A stretch of DNA of 64,000 nucleotides from Bacteriovorax sp. PP10 (GCF_035013165.1 NZ_JAYGJQ010000002.1:1364001-1428000); one strand, 5' to 3'; positions 52,758 to 62,041 are shown, numbered from the stretch's first letter. Program-made: numbers and translations. The notes: generated by a model from the sequence alone, not told the origin.

Positions 52758-53528
52758 TTAGATTTTATTTGCGTGTTCTTTAATCAGCCACTCGTAACCT
52801 TTTTCTTCAAGTTCAAGTGCGAGCTCCTTTCCACCAGATCTAATAATTTGTCCTTGGTATAAAACATGGACGTGATCTGGAACGATGAAGTCTAGTAAGC
52901 GTTGGTAGTGAGTTACTAAAATAGTTGCATTGAAGCGCGATCTAAGAGCGTTCACACCTTTTGCTACGATTTTTAGAGCATCGATATCAAGACCAGAGTC
53001 TGTTTCATCTAATAGGGCAAGACGTGGGTTTAAAACTGCCATCTGAAGGATTTCATTTTTCTTTTTTTCTCCACCTGAGAATCCAGTGTTTACCGGACGG
53101 TCAAGGAAAGCTTCGTTCATTTCTAAAAGATCTAGCTTTGGTTTTAAGAACTTTCTGAAGTCTTCAGCGTTCATTTCCGGAGCACCGTTGTACTTACAAG
53201 TTTCATTGAATGATTCAAGTAAGAAAGTGAAGTTTGAAACACCTGGGATTTCTACCGGGTATTGGAAACCTAAAAAGATTCCGCTTTTTGCGCGCTCATC
53301 AGCTTCTAGTTCAAAAAGGTTTTTATCTTTTGCATTGATTTTGTAAGTGATCGTTCCTTCCGAAACTTCGTACGAAGGGTGTCCTGCAATCACTTTTGAA
53401 AGTGTACTTTTCCCAGAACCGTTAGGTCCCATGATCGCGTGCACTTCACCGGCCTTAACTGTTAAGTTAATTCCTTTTAAGATTTCTTTGTCGCCGATTT
53501 TGGCGTGGAGATTTTTAATTTCAATCAT
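52758..53528 (-). CDS. sufC: Fe-S assembly ATPase SufC
   Basis: A 256-aa soluble ABC ATPase: Walker A GPNGSGKST (34-42), signature FSGGEKKKNEI near 150, Walker B LALLDETDSGLD near 170, and the switch His in LVTHYQRLL. It powers the SufBC2D scaffold. It lies 10 nt after sufB. Confidence 0.96.
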   Translation of the reverse strand: MIEIKNLHAKIGDKEILKGINLTVKAGEVHAIMGPNGSGKSTLSKVIAGHPSYEVSEGTITYKINAKDKNLFELEADERAKSGIFLGFQYPVEIPGVSNFTFLLESFNETCKYNGAPEMNAEDFRKFLKPKLDLLEMNEAFLDRPVNTGFSGGEKKKNEILQMAVLNPRLALLDETDSGLDIDALKIVAKGVNALRSRFNATILVTHYQRLLDFIVPDHVHVLYQGQIIRSGGKELALELEEKGYEWLIKEHANKI

Positions 53529-53538
53529 AATGATCCTT

Positions 53539-54966
53539 TTACCCGATGCTATTTTCTAATTTCATTTCAATAAGTTTTACTGCTTCTACCGAGAACTCTA
53601 GAGGAAGTTCTTTAAAAACGTCCTTGCAGAATCCGTTAACGATCATTGAGATACATTTCTCTTCTGAAAGTCCACGAGACTGAAGATAAAATAATTGCTC
53701 TTCAGAAATACGTGAAGTCGAAGCTTCGTGTTCAACAACTGCTGTATTATTTTTTACGTCAATGTATGGGAACGTGTTCGCGCGAGCTTTCGCTCCGATT
53801 AACATCGAGTCACACTGAGAGTAGTTACGAGCACCAGTTGCACTAGCGTTGATTTTTACAAGTCCACGGTAGTTGTTTTCTGATTGCTCGGCAGAGATCC
53901 CTTTAGAGATGATTGTCGACTTGGTATTTTTACCAATGTGAACCATCTTTGTTCCAGTATCTGCTTGCATGAAGTTGTTAGTTAGAGCAACTGAGTAGAA
54001 TGCTCCTTCAGATCCATCTCCAATTAAATTACAAGAAGGGTATTTCCAAGTGATGGCTGAACCAGCTTCAACTTGCGTCCATGAAATTTTTGAATTCTTT
54101 CCAAGACAGTTTCCGCGTTTTGTAACGAAGTTATAAATTCCTCCCACACCTTTTTTATCGCCGGCGTACCAGTTTTGAACTGTAGAGTATTTAATCTCAG
54201 CGTTGTCCATTGCGATTAACTCAACGATAGCAGCGTGAAGTTGATTTTCATCTCTTTGCGGAGCTGTACAACCTTCAAGGTAGTTTACGAATGAGCCTTC
54301 TTCAGCAACGATCAGTGTTCTTTCGAACTGTCCTGTTTCTTTGGCGTTGATTCTGAAATACGTCGATAGATCCAGCGGACATCTCACACCTTTTGGGATG
54401 TAGACGAATGACCCGTCAGAAAATACAGCAGCATTTAGAGCAGCGTAAAAGTTATCAGAGTGGGGAACAACTGTTCCCAAATATTTCTTCACTAGTTCAG
54501 GACGCTCTTTAACAGCTTCTGAAATAGAGCAGAAGATAACTCCAACTTTTTCCAGTTCTTCTCTGTGAGTTGTCGCGACCGAAACTGAATCAAATACCGC
54601 ATCAACAGCAACACCGGAAATACGTTTTTGCTCGTTAAGTGGAATTCCAAGTTTTGCGAAAGTTGCTAGAAGTTCAGGATCGATTTCATTAAGATCGGCC
54701 AGGGCCTCTTTTTTCTTCGGTGCTGAATAATAGTAAAGATCTTCGTAATCGATTTCTGGAATATCAAGCTTTGCCCATTTAGGGTGCTTCATTGTTTTCC
54801 AATGGCGGAATGCTTTCAAACGGAAATCCAGAAGCCATTCAGGCTCCTCTTTTTTCGCTGAAATCATGCGAACGATATCTTCGTTCAGACCCTTCGGAAA
54901 ACTTTCCGTTTCGATGTCTGTGAAGAATCCATATTTGTAGTCAGAATTTAAAATATCTGTGCTCAT
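53539..54966 (-). CDS. sufB: Fe-S cluster scaffold SufB
   Basis: A 475-aa protein beginning [18 protein letters not shown] and [17 protein letters not shown], with [14 protein letters not shown] and [21 protein letters not shown], all typical of SufB. It is the main scaffold on which clusters form. Its start overlaps the stop of the Rrf2 regulator by 4 nt (ATGA). Confidence 0.96.
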   Translation of the reverse strand: MSTDILNSDYKYGFFTDIETESFPKGLNEDIVRMISAKKEEPEWLLDFRLKAFRHWKTMKHPKWAKLDIPEIDYEDLYYYSAPKKKEALADLNEIDPELLATFAKLGIPLNEQKRISGVAVDAVFDSVSVATTHREELEKVGVIFCSISEAVKERPELVKKYLGTVVPHSDNFYAALNAAVFSDGSFVYIPKGVRCPLDLSTYFRINAKETGQFERTLIVAEEGSFVNYLEGCTAPQRDENQLHAAIVELIAMDNAEIKYSTVQNWYAGDKKGVGGIYNFVTKRGNCLGKNSKISWTQVEAGSAITWKYPSCNLIGDGSEGAFYSVALTNNFMQADTGTKMVHIGKNTKSTIISKGISAEQSENNYRGLVKINASATGARNYSQCDSMLIGAKARANTFPYIDVKNNTAVVEHEASTSRISEEQLFYLQSRGLSEEKCISMIVNGFCKDVFKELPLEFSVEAVKLIEMKLENSIG

Positions 54967-55412
54967 GCGTGCACCTCTAAAATTTTAGCCTGGTTGAACT
55001 CAGTACCTTGAAGGAGTTCAGCAAGCGTTAAGTTTTCTAAAAAAGCGTTTAGTTTGCGGTTTAGGTTTTCAACCGGAGTTGAGATGTTACATTTTCCTAA
55101 AAGCTCGCAAGTTCCTTTGTGGTTAGTGCAAACGCGACCGATTTCTTCGCGGCCTTCGATCATTTGAACTAGTTCCATATATGTAATAGCGTCTAAATTT
55201 TTGTTAAGAGAGTATCCACCTTTAATTCCTTTTACAGATTTTAAGATGTCGTGACTGTTCATCACTTGCATCACTTTTGCTGTCGTATCAAAGGGCGTTT
55301 GAAACACGTCACAGATTTCCCTAGCAGACACAAGTGCTGCATGATCATTTTTGTCGGCCATGAATTTCAAGGCCATCAGTGCGTATTCAACTTTCTTATT
55401 AATTTTAAGCAT
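54963..55412 (-). CDS. Rrf2-family (IscR/SufR-like) Fe-S-sensing regulator
   Basis: A 149-aa winged-helix regulator with the three-cysteine cluster site Cys95, Cys102, Cys108 ([15 protein letters not shown]), the spacing of IscR-type proteins. It is the first gene of the suf operon and overlaps sufB by 4 nt, so it should autoregulate the operon by cluster status. A possible operator lies upstream at 55425-55449. Confidence 0.93.
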   Translation of the reverse strand: MLKINKKVEYALMALKFMADKNDHAALVSAREICDVFQTPFDTTAKVMQVMNSHDILKSVKGIKGGYSLNKNLDAITYMELVQMIEGREEIGRVCTNHKGTCELLGKCNISTPVENLNRKLNAFLENLTLAELLQGTEFNQAKILEVHA

Positions 55413-55424
55413 GACAGTTTCCTC

Positions 55425-55449
55425 TTAGTATCGTTTTTGAGTCCACTAT
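55425..55449. promoter_or_regulatory. Candidate Rrf2 operator of suf
   Basis: The minus strand reads ATAGTGGACT, then TACTAAG after a spacer; the first half resembles ATASYYGACT of IscR type 1 sites and the outer TAGT/ACTA ends are inverted. It lies 12-37 nt before the Rrf2 gene. The match is partial. Confidence 0.3.
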
Positions 55450-55548
55450 TTCCATTATTCAATTGTCCGCTGTATAGGCCCACCATATCCCAATATACGC
55501 CAAAAATAAACCTATTTATGATTTGAGGGCATTTTTCCTTTTGGATCT

Positions 55549-55575
55549 TAACGAAATGCTCCAAAAAACCGATAC
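55549..55575 (+). promoter_or_regulatory. Sigma-28 (FliA)-like promoter, weak
   Basis: TAAC (55549-55552), 15-nt spacer, ACCGATAC (55568-55575; 6/8 to GCCGATAA), spacing exact. The gene at 55602 lies just downstream. Confidence 0.35.
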
Positions 55576-55601
55576 AGTTGTGAATGAAAAACATGGGTAT
55601 C

Positions 55602-57320
55602 ATGAAACTCAAAATGAATTATTTAGTCATAGCAATTCTGGCACTTTCCATTGGGAAGGTGTGGGGAAATTGCCCGGAATTTGAGACGGCGCTTGAAAAA
55701 GCGATGGCGAAGGTTACAGCGAGGGAAGCAAGTAAGAGTGTTGACGCCGACTGGAATACTCCTGAAGCGAATGCTTTTAAGCTTAAATACAACACCGAAG
55801 TCAGAGGGGCGGCAGATAACCGCAAGTTTATGACTTTGATGGAGCAGGATAAAAAACTAGGCAACCGCGATGTTTTGTATTTTGACGTAGAAAATTCTGT
55901 GCAAAAAAAGCTCAATGACTCCATTGTCGGTGACAAGGAAATGGTCGATGCCATCAATAATTCTTTCATGGCAAAATTCAATAAAAACCTGAGTGCCAGT
56001 CCGGAAATTATGAAAAGACTGGAAGGGCAGTATCAGGATTTTAAGCCGATTCGCTTAAGGCTAAAACTACAGGCCGGCGATGACCGTGCTTTATTAGAAA
56101 AAAAGTTAGATGAAATTTACAGAAAGACTAATGCTGAATTTGTGGCCGAGTTTGAGTCGAGTGGAATGACAAAATTAATTCCACCAAGAACAGATGAAGT
56201 AGTTGATCCGAGTAACTGGTTTTTATCTGGTTCCGGAGAAAATGCACTGGAGGCCAACATGGCCGCTCGTGGAGCAAGAAGTGCTGGCTTTGCACCTGGA
56301 CAAGCAAAAACATTAGGGTTCAAAGAACAGGTTGATACCATCCATGCAGACTTAAATTCAATTGAAGGTCTCAGGTTATCACTCGTCCAAAATGAAGCGC
56401 TTTTAAAAAGCGGAATCATGCTTAAAACCTCTACGGGCGAAATTGTTCCGTCCAGAGATATGATTGGCGTTTTAAGAAAAATTAAAATGGCCGATTGTCA
56501 GAGTGTTGCCGAATACAATGCCAAAATAAGGGCCAAAGTGAAGACGCTTTTTAAATCGGATATCAGCGATAAAAACATTGAAGAGCTGACAGTTTACTTT
56601 AAAAAAATAGACTCCATTTCGCCGCCACTATTCCAACGTCAACGTACGGTGATTAATCTTGGCGAAGCAAAAGGCGGAATTGTTTCAGTGGATTTTTCGG
56701 GAGTCGGAGTTGATAATGCTTTTGAGCAAATGCGCGCACTCTCAGCAGTGAATTATGCTCAACAAGACAAACGACTCTTGATTAAAGATGCCTTTGAAAA
56801 AGTTCAAAATAATGTTGATAAGGTGACAGATGACCTGAATATGGCCAAACGTGCTTTTAATAAGGCCAGCAATGAAAATAATTCGACGAAGTTCTCCGGA
56901 GATGACGGAATTCTGATGCCAAATACCAAGTGGGAGAAGGCAAAAAAACAAGAATTGTTAAGAGAGCTCTCAAGAACATCTGATCCTTCTAAGTTTCGTG
57001 TGACGTTTGTAAGGACAGAATTCGATAGTGGGGTTAGTATTCCGGCAATGGAGAGATCATCGCGGGTCGTGCGAGCTGAAACGATCGAAAAAAGTCTGAG
57101 AGATACAGTTGTTGGTGCAACCAAGATTGACAGCAGCAGGGCCCGAAAAATGATTTTTGCCATTGATTCAATTCCTTCAGTGACAGGCGGAAGATTCAAC
57201 CTGATCATAGGTGGAGAGAAACCCACAGCTGCAGAATTGAAAATGATTGAAGCAGCTTTTAAAAAATTAATGGATAAAAAAGATGGCGAAGTTTTCGGTG
57301 AGATTATTGAAGCCTACTAA
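55602..57320 (+). CDS. Large secreted protein, unknown (572 aa)
   Basis: Signal peptide MKLKMNYLVIAILALSIGKVWG, then a 550-residue helical, charged domain without repeats; cysteines occur only at the mature N-terminus (NCPEFE) and near the middle (MADCQS). Starts at 55584, 55602 and 55614 are all in frame; 55602 gives the most normal signal peptide. No family recognised. It is divergent from the suf operon and 12 nt from a rhomboid protease gene on the same strand, so one may act on or with the other. Confidence 0.7.
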   Translation: MKLKMNYLVIAILALSIGKVWGNCPEFETALEKAMAKVTAREASKSVDADWNTPEANAFKLKYNTEVRGAADNRKFMTLMEQDKKLGNRDVLYFDVENSVQKKLNDSIVGDKEMVDAINNSFMAKFNKNLSASPEIMKRLEGQYQDFKPIRLRLKLQAGDDRALLEKKLDEIYRKTNAEFVAEFESSGMTKLIPPRTDEVVDPSNWFLSGSGENALEANMAARGARSAGFAPGQAKTLGFKEQVDTIHADLNSIEGLRLSLVQNEALLKSGIMLKTSTGEIVPSRDMIGVLRKIKMADCQSVAEYNAKIRAKVKTLFKSDISDKNIEELTVYFKKIDSISPPLFQRQRTVINLGEAKGGIVSVDFSGVGVDNAFEQMRALSAVNYAQQDKRLLIKDAFEKVQNNVDKVTDDLNMAKRAFNKASNENNSTKFSGDDGILMPNTKWEKAKKQELLRELSRTSDPSKFRVTFVRTEFDSGVSIPAMERSSRVVRAETIEKSLRDTVVGATKIDSSRARKMIFAIDSIPSVTGGRFNLIIGGEKPTAAELKMIEAAFKKLMDKKDGEVFGEIIEAY

Positions 57321-57332
57321 TTGGAAAAATAT

Positions 57333-58235
57333 ATGATAGTGGTCGGCGAACTTCGCGATAAAAAAATGATTGATCTGATGAGAGACGAGCTTTTCGCTAT
57401 GGGGATTAGTGCAGCTTCTCATTACGATGAAAAAAACGATATCTACTTTCTGACAGTGGAGGATCAAGCTGATCTGGCCCGCGCTCAGGATTATTATCGT
57501 GTAAAACTTGGCTTCAGAAAGCCTATCGAAGTTGACGCTGAATGGATTAAAATTAAGACTCTTCCCAGAGGAGAGACGACATTTGCCATTTTAATTGCCT
57601 GCGTGGTTCTCTTTGGACTCAGTTATCTCGATATGGGAAAACGGCTGCAAGATTTGCTCTTTATGGGCTCACCTGAAACAGGTTTTTTATACGAGATTTT
57701 GCACGGGCAATTGTGGAGATTAATCACTCCGATTTTTATCCATTTATCTATCCTGCACATTTTATTTAATATGCTTTGGTTTAAAGACCTGGGGTATTTA
57801 ATTGAATTTAAATTTGGAAGAAAAGACTTGCTCACTCTCATTGGCATAAGTGGAGTGCTTTCAAACTTACTTCAGTACTGTATCAGCGGCCCGCAATTTG
57901 GTGGGATGTCAGGTGTGCTCTATGCAATGCTTGGCTACGTTTGGGTCTATAAAAAGATCCATGACGAGTTTGATTACGCTCTCCCGGCAAGAGATATCAC
58001 CATTATGGTGGGATGGCTTTTACTGTGTCTGACAGGCTTCCTGGGACCTATTGCTAACGGGGCCCATGCCGGTGGATTATTCGTCGGGATGTTATACGCC
58101 GTGTATAAGGCGCCCGAGAAGTGGGGAAGGCTGCATTTTAAGTATTTTTCGCTCGCTTTTATCTTTTTAGCTTTCACAATTGGCGTCGAAGGGTTAAAGC
58201 TCGGTGGACGTTATTTTATATTACTTTGGATGTAA
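57333..58235 (+). CDS. glpG: Rhomboid intramembrane serine protease, GlpG-like
   Basis: A 300-aa protein: an N-terminal cytosolic GlpG-type domain (MIVVGELRDKKMIDLMRDEL to about 80), then six TM helices with the rhomboid catalytic motif GGMSGVLYAMLGY (Ser of GxSG) and His in NGAHAGGLFVGML, plus the HILFNMLW loop helix. It cleaves single-pass membrane substrates within the bilayer. ATG 57333 with GGAAAA upstream is preferred over the TTG at 57321. Substrates are unknown. Confidence 0.85.
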   Translation: MIVVGELRDKKMIDLMRDELFAMGISAASHYDEKNDIYFLTVEDQADLARAQDYYRVKLGFRKPIEVDAEWIKIKTLPRGETTFAILIACVVLFGLSYLDMGKRLQDLLFMGSPETGFLYEILHGQLWRLITPIFIHLSILHILFNMLWFKDLGYLIEFKFGRKDLLTLIGISGVLSNLLQYCISGPQFGGMSGVLYAMLGYVWVYKKIHDEFDYALPARDITIMVGWLLLCLTGFLGPIANGAHAGGLFVGMLYAVYKAPEKWGRLHFKYFSLAFIFLAFTIGVEGLKLGGRYFILLWM

Positions 58236-58247
58236 GGATTAGGGACA

Positions 58248-58502
58248 ATGGCAAACGCACGCGTAACAGAATTAACAAACTCATTTAAGGAAAAAACTCC
58301 TAAACAAATGAGAACGATCAGAAACAGTTTAAACAACCGTATCAAATCGTTTGAAGATGAAATGAAATTTGGAAAATCGCTTCCAAAACTAACAGCTTCA
58401 CATATGTTTTTTGAACTTGAACTAAAAGATCTTAACGAGCTTAAAGAATCAGCGATGAAAAAAATCAGAACTGATGAAAAAGCAGAAAAGGCAAAAGCAT
58501 AA
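58248..58502 (+). CDS. Small helical cytosolic protein (84 aa)
   Basis: No signal peptide or TM. The sequence (KQMRTIRNSLNNRIKSFEDE, LELKDLNELKESAMKK) is charged and helical, likely coiled. AGGG stands about 6 nt before the ATG. It lies 12 nt after the rhomboid gene and 2 nt before the next, so it is part of the same operon. Unknown family. Confidence 0.65.
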   Translation: MANARVTELTNSFKEKTPKQMRTIRNSLNNRIKSFEDEMKFGKSLPKLTASHMFFELELKDLNELKESAMKKIRTDEKAEKAKA

Positions 58503-58504
58503 TA

Positions 58505-58882
58505 ATGATGAAGAATGTTTTTACTTTCATTCTTCTTTCGATTTCAGTGAAAGCATTCGCTGAAGAGGCCGCGCCGGTAGTGATACCCGCGGCCAAGTTG
58601 AATGAAGAATTAATAGAAACAAGAAAATCTAATTATCAGCTTACTAACCGCTACAAAGGCGGCCCTTACTTGGTCTATGACTGTGAGGGAGAGTTCTATG
58701 CTTGTGTCGACGTGGATGGCAGTGAGAAATGCCGTGAGAAGCGCGATGAGAGTATCAATAAAAAAGAAACACGACTTCCGTGTGCACCACTAAAAAAATT
58801 CGAAGATAAAAAGACCTGTCTGCAAAAGAACTATGAAGTTCTGGAGTCGCTGGCCGTTAAAAGGTTTTGTTTTCCGAAATAG
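58505..58882 (+). CDS. Small secreted Cys-rich protein (125 aa)
   Basis: Signal peptide MMKNVFTFILLSISVKAFA, then about 105 residues with six or more cysteines (YDCEGEFYACVDVDG, EKCREK, LPCAPL, KTCLQKN, RFCFPK), probably disulfide-bonded. It overlaps the convergent regulator gene by 26 nt. Family unknown. Confidence 0.7.
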   Translation: MMKNVFTFILLSISVKAFAEEAAPVVIPAAKLNEELIETRKSNYQLTNRYKGGPYLVYDCEGEFYACVDVDGSEKCREKRDESINKKETRLPCAPLKKFEDKKTCLQKNYEVLESLAVKRFCFPK

Positions 58883-59687
58883 CTAACTCCTCATTTTTTA
58901 CTTGAGTCGCCGTCATTTCAAAAAACTGCGTGCTCAGGCAATACACAGCATCTTTATTTGGAAAGCTTTCAAACTCCTTCATTAAATCTCTTCTGAAGTG
59001 CTTAATTCTCTCTTTGGCCTTACTCAACTGCTCTTTGTTAAGCCCAAAAACAGCAATTGAAAAATCGCGGTTTGAGACATCCTGAGCGCGTAGTTCAAGC
59101 GCGGCCTTCTTGAGAATTTGTTCGTTGAGCTGCTTTACACTTTCTGTCGGAATATCCATGGCCGACTCACGATTAGCGTCACTGATAAAAAAACCGTTAG
59201 AATGAGGAGTCGCACTAATAACTTTCATTTCAAGCAGTTCATTAATCGAATCCTCGGTAATTTCTAATGAAAGGCCTAATCTTTGAGCAAGCTCTTCAGT
59301 AGAAAGATTATGTTGGATTGCAATGAGTTCAATTAAGGCCAGGTGGTACCAGTTAGAAATTTTACTACATTCAATTTCAGTGTATTTATCAAAAAAGTCT
59401 GTGATTTGATTTTGTGATTTCTCTCTTTGGGCCGGGCTTCTGTCGTGTTCGGCCTGAACTAAGTTAATAAAAAAGCCCTTATCCTTTTCATTTAATTGTA
59501 AAACTTCTGCGATCTCAATGGCCCGCTTAACAGAAATACCAATTTTTCCTTTTAAGATTTCAGAAAACCTTGAAGCAGGAATATTGAGTTGACGGGCAAA
59601 AGCACTCATTGTGTAAGCAGGGTTTCTTGCCTGGCGGGCCTCAAGAATACTATTAAGATAACCTTCAAAAGTTTTAAAATTTTTCAT
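58857..59687 (-). CDS. TIGR02147 / DUF4423-type regulator
   Basis: A 276-aa protein with an N-terminal helix-turn-helix (NPAYTMSAFARQLNIPASRF, SEILKGKIGISVKRAIEIAE) and the family core ISNWYHLALIELIAI and RLGLSLEITEDSINELLEM. This family is common in Bdellovibrio-like bacteria and Fibrobacter and is thought to be regulatory. It starts 3 nt after the stop of the secreted protein gene at 59691 on the same strand, a pairing typical of the family. Confidence 0.85.
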   Translation of the reverse strand: MKNFKTFEGYLNSILEARQARNPAYTMSAFARQLNIPASRFSEILKGKIGISVKRAIEIAEVLQLNEKDKGFFINLVQAEHDRSPAQREKSQNQITDFFDKYTEIECSKISNWYHLALIELIAIQHNLSTEELAQRLGLSLEITEDSINELLEMKVISATPHSNGFFISDANRESAMDIPTESVKQLNEQILKKAALELRAQDVSNRDFSIAVFGLNKEQLSKAKERIKHFRRDLMKEFESFPNKDAVYCLSTQFFEMTATQVKNEELAISENKTF

Positions 59688-59690
59688 AGT

Positions 59691-60746
59691 TTATTGGTAT
59701 TGATATCCACATTTAAGTATTGGCGTATTTGTATCATCGTTAATATTGAAACCTGCGAGTGTCGATTGAAGCCGTTTTGACTGCTGTAATCTTGAATTAA
59801 GTACTGTTAGCGCTTTTTCTTCATCATGTGAAAGAATCAGATTTTTTATATCATCCGAGATCAAGCATTGAGGTAAAACATTAACGTTACCTGTAGTGTA
59901 ATTAAGAAGTGCGATGTAGCTATATTTAAAAGACTCATTTTTTGTTGGAGCAATTATTAAGCTTGAGGCAAACGCATAGGCATGGTCTTGGGGGGAACCA
60001 AAAAAATCAGTGTAATAGCTTAAATAAAGTTTTGAAAGGATCAGAATGGATTCTCGAGAAATTATTTGTGAGAGAACAGGGGCCGCAGGGTTAGTCTTTT
60101 TATACAGCTCAACTTCTTTCGTTATGACAGCATTTAAACCCCATGTCCTGTTATGATAAATTTTTTCTAATAAGGAGTAGAATTCAAAAATAGAGTTAGC
60201 ACTATTTTCTTCTAAGTACTGTTGAAAAGCGTATTCAAGTCTAAGCATTTCTTTGAGTGATTTTACGTTTGCCGAAAGCCACATTGACTCATGAAAAAGA
60301 ATGGCCATTTTCTCAATCGGTTTTAATAAAAAGAAATCGGGTAAAAGCAGTGTCTGTTGGGTCTGAGTATTTGTAATCGCAAAAAGAGTAATATCTTTAA
60401 GATCAAGTCCTGTCGCTTTTTGATACTCTTCTTTAATCTTATCAAGAGTTTCTTTAGAGTTTTGATCTGTTGCTCTGAAGTATTTTCTCGAAATTGAAGG
60501 AGCAATGTTTTGAAGTATTGAAAACTTTGTTTGTGAGTCAATTTTCAGTTTATAAATTTCTTGATTGAGCATCTGAATTTCATCAAGGCCTTCAATTGGA
60601 TCAGGATCAATTTTAATTTTTGCACTAAAGAATGTGGCAACTGTTCCGTTGACACTTAATCCGCCGCCGCCATTTTGAATGTCGGTCCCAGCAAAGCCAC
60701 AAAGAGCGTAAAAACTCACGAAGAAGAAGCTAAATAAAATTTTCAT
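59691..60746 (-). CDS. Secreted protein paired with TIGR02147 regulator (351 aa)
   Basis: Signal peptide MKILFSFFFVSFYALCGFAG, then NGGGGLSVNGTVATFF and a mostly helical domain with MAILFHESMW. Single cysteines occur near the C-terminus (LPQCLIS, LKCGYQYQ). There is no clear family. The 3-nt gap to the regulator gene suggests one operon and a functional pair. Confidence 0.7.
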   Translation of the reverse strand: MKILFSFFFVSFYALCGFAGTDIQNGGGGLSVNGTVATFFSAKIKIDPDPIEGLDEIQMLNQEIYKLKIDSQTKFSILQNIAPSISRKYFRATDQNSKETLDKIKEEYQKATGLDLKDITLFAITNTQTQQTLLLPDFFLLKPIEKMAILFHESMWLSANVKSLKEMLRLEYAFQQYLEENSANSIFEFYSLLEKIYHNRTWGLNAVITKEVELYKKTNPAAPVLSQIISRESILILSKLYLSYYTDFFGSPQDHAYAFASSLIIAPTKNESFKYSYIALLNYTTGNVNVLPQCLISDDIKNLILSHDEEKALTVLNSRLQQSKRLQSTLAGFNINDDTNTPILKCGYQYQ

Positions 60747-60838
60747 AGAATTAATCTAGCTTGAGAGATTTGAAGTGTTAAGTACAAAAACCATGAGAGT
60801 TTAATTTACTGCCTTAAAGGCAACTGTACCTCGAGGAT

Positions 60839-60854
60839 GTAAGTATAATCTTAC
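60839..60854. promoter_or_regulatory. Palindrome over a -10-like box
   Basis: GTAAG-TATAAT-CTTAC: 5-bp arms around a TATAAT (plus) which reads ATTATA then TATACT on the minus strand. It lies 93 nt before the start of the 60746 gene. A second palindrome, TGCCTTAAAGGCA, is at 60810-60822. Possible operator for the 59691-60746 operon; weak. Confidence 0.25.
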
Positions 60855-60937
60855 AGATAGGCGCTTATGTATATTGATGTATTAGAATTGGCGGAATGCT
60901 TCCTTCTTCAATTATATATGAGACGAGTGGCCCTTTA

Positions 60938-61828
60938 TCATTTCGTTTTATTAATCTTAGAATTAAGCTTCGTACAAATCTCTTCTAATTCCTTAAATTC
61001 ATCATTCTTTCTAAGTTTAAAATCTCGGGTCGTACCATCAAGACTCTCGTTGAGGTATTTTTCTAAAGCATATATTGGGCCAGCGACTCTGTGAGAGAGA
61101 ATGACTCCTGTGATAAAACCAGTAAGTGCTAAAAAGAGTAATATGATAAAACCACAAATAAAGTAGTAAGAGATGAGGGAGCTATTAGAATCTTCTTTGA
61201 AAAAAGCAAAACCAAAAACAATGAAAACAACTCCCACCATGAAATTCATCATTCCCAGAAGAAGTCCTGAGCGTAGCTGAAGGCCTGGTTTGATTAAAAT
61301 TTTATTCCTAAAATCCTGCGTCGGCCACCAGTGGACAGAGTCTTGATAGATTCCATAGGCAATGAAGGCGTATCCCAACCATTGAAATAAATCGGCAAGA
61401 TTATAAAAGGGAGACATTCTACTAATGAAATGAAAACTAAAAAAATCGACGACAGCAAAACCGATCAGGCGATCAGTGACATTGCCGACAATTCCTCCAG
61501 CTAGTAGGGATAGACCCATACGTAGCCATTTTGAATGTATTGGAGCAACGGCAAGGATTAAGATATAAAAACTCAAAATCACCGCCCCCATGGTTGCGAG
61601 GATGGTGGTTTTCACATGGTCTGGAAGGTGAGAAAGCCATCCCATCATGATACCGTGGTTATAAACTAAATCGAATTTTAAAAAAGTAACCGAGAACGAA
61701 TCCTGGAGTGTTTCGGCCCAATTCTTAGAGAGACGATCCAGACCCCAGACAAAGATAAAGGGTAGGAAGGCGTATAAAAGCTCATTTTTAGCACGGTCTT
61801 TTAGATGTAATAACTTTAATGAATTCAT
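60938..61828 (-). CDS. lspA: Signal peptidase II fused to a two-TM HAMP-like tail
   Basis: A 296-aa membrane protein. Residues 1-165 are signal peptidase II: DRLSKNW near 31, YNHGIMMGW (degenerate NxGxxF), GGIVGNVTDRLIGFAVVDFF with Asp119 and Asp128, and FYNLADLFQWLGY with Asp146; Asp128 and Asp146 match the catalytic pair. After residue 185 come two further TM helices (about 188-210 and 220-243) and SHRVAGPIYALEKYL, a HAMP-like motif, and a charged coiled tail. Normal LspA is about 165 aa, so the second half is an unusual fusion. It should process lipoproteins; the tail may regulate or dimerise it. Confidence 0.8.
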   Translation of the reverse strand: MNSLKLLHLKDRAKNELLYAFLPFIFVWGLDRLSKNWAETLQDSFSVTFLKFDLVYNHGIMMGWLSHLPDHVKTTILATMGAVILSFYILILAVAPIHSKWLRMGLSLLAGGIVGNVTDRLIGFAVVDFFSFHFISRMSPFYNLADLFQWLGYAFIAYGIYQDSVHWWPTQDFRNKILIKPGLQLRSGLLLGMMNFMVGVVFIVFGFAFFKEDSNSSLISYYFICGFIILLFLALTGFITGVILSHRVAGPIYALEKYLNESLDGTTRDFKLRKNDEFKELEEICTKLNSKINKTK

Positions 61829-62041
61829 AGTTAAGGTATCGGTCGGTGGGCCATCGTTGTTGAATTATTATGAGTGCCAACAATCAGTGGGGGGCTCAAT
61901 TAAATATGTATAATCATGTATATCTTTTAATGTCTTAATTTCATTTAAAGCTCTTTTTTATCGTCAAAACATCAATAAAAAAATTCACATCTCCGATAGA
62001 ATGGCTCAACAGGAAAAAATTGCAGAATAGTTGGAGCTTAA

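Noticed and set aside
60867-61094. 75-codon plus-strand frame antisense to the LspA-HAMP gene
   Set aside because: The opposite strand has strong family signatures; the TATAAT nearby is within a palindrome and no ribosome-binding site precedes the ATG.
61992-61999. TCCGATAG upstream of the beta-helix gene as a FliA site
   Set aside because: No TAAN box at 15-16 nt; only an A-run is present.
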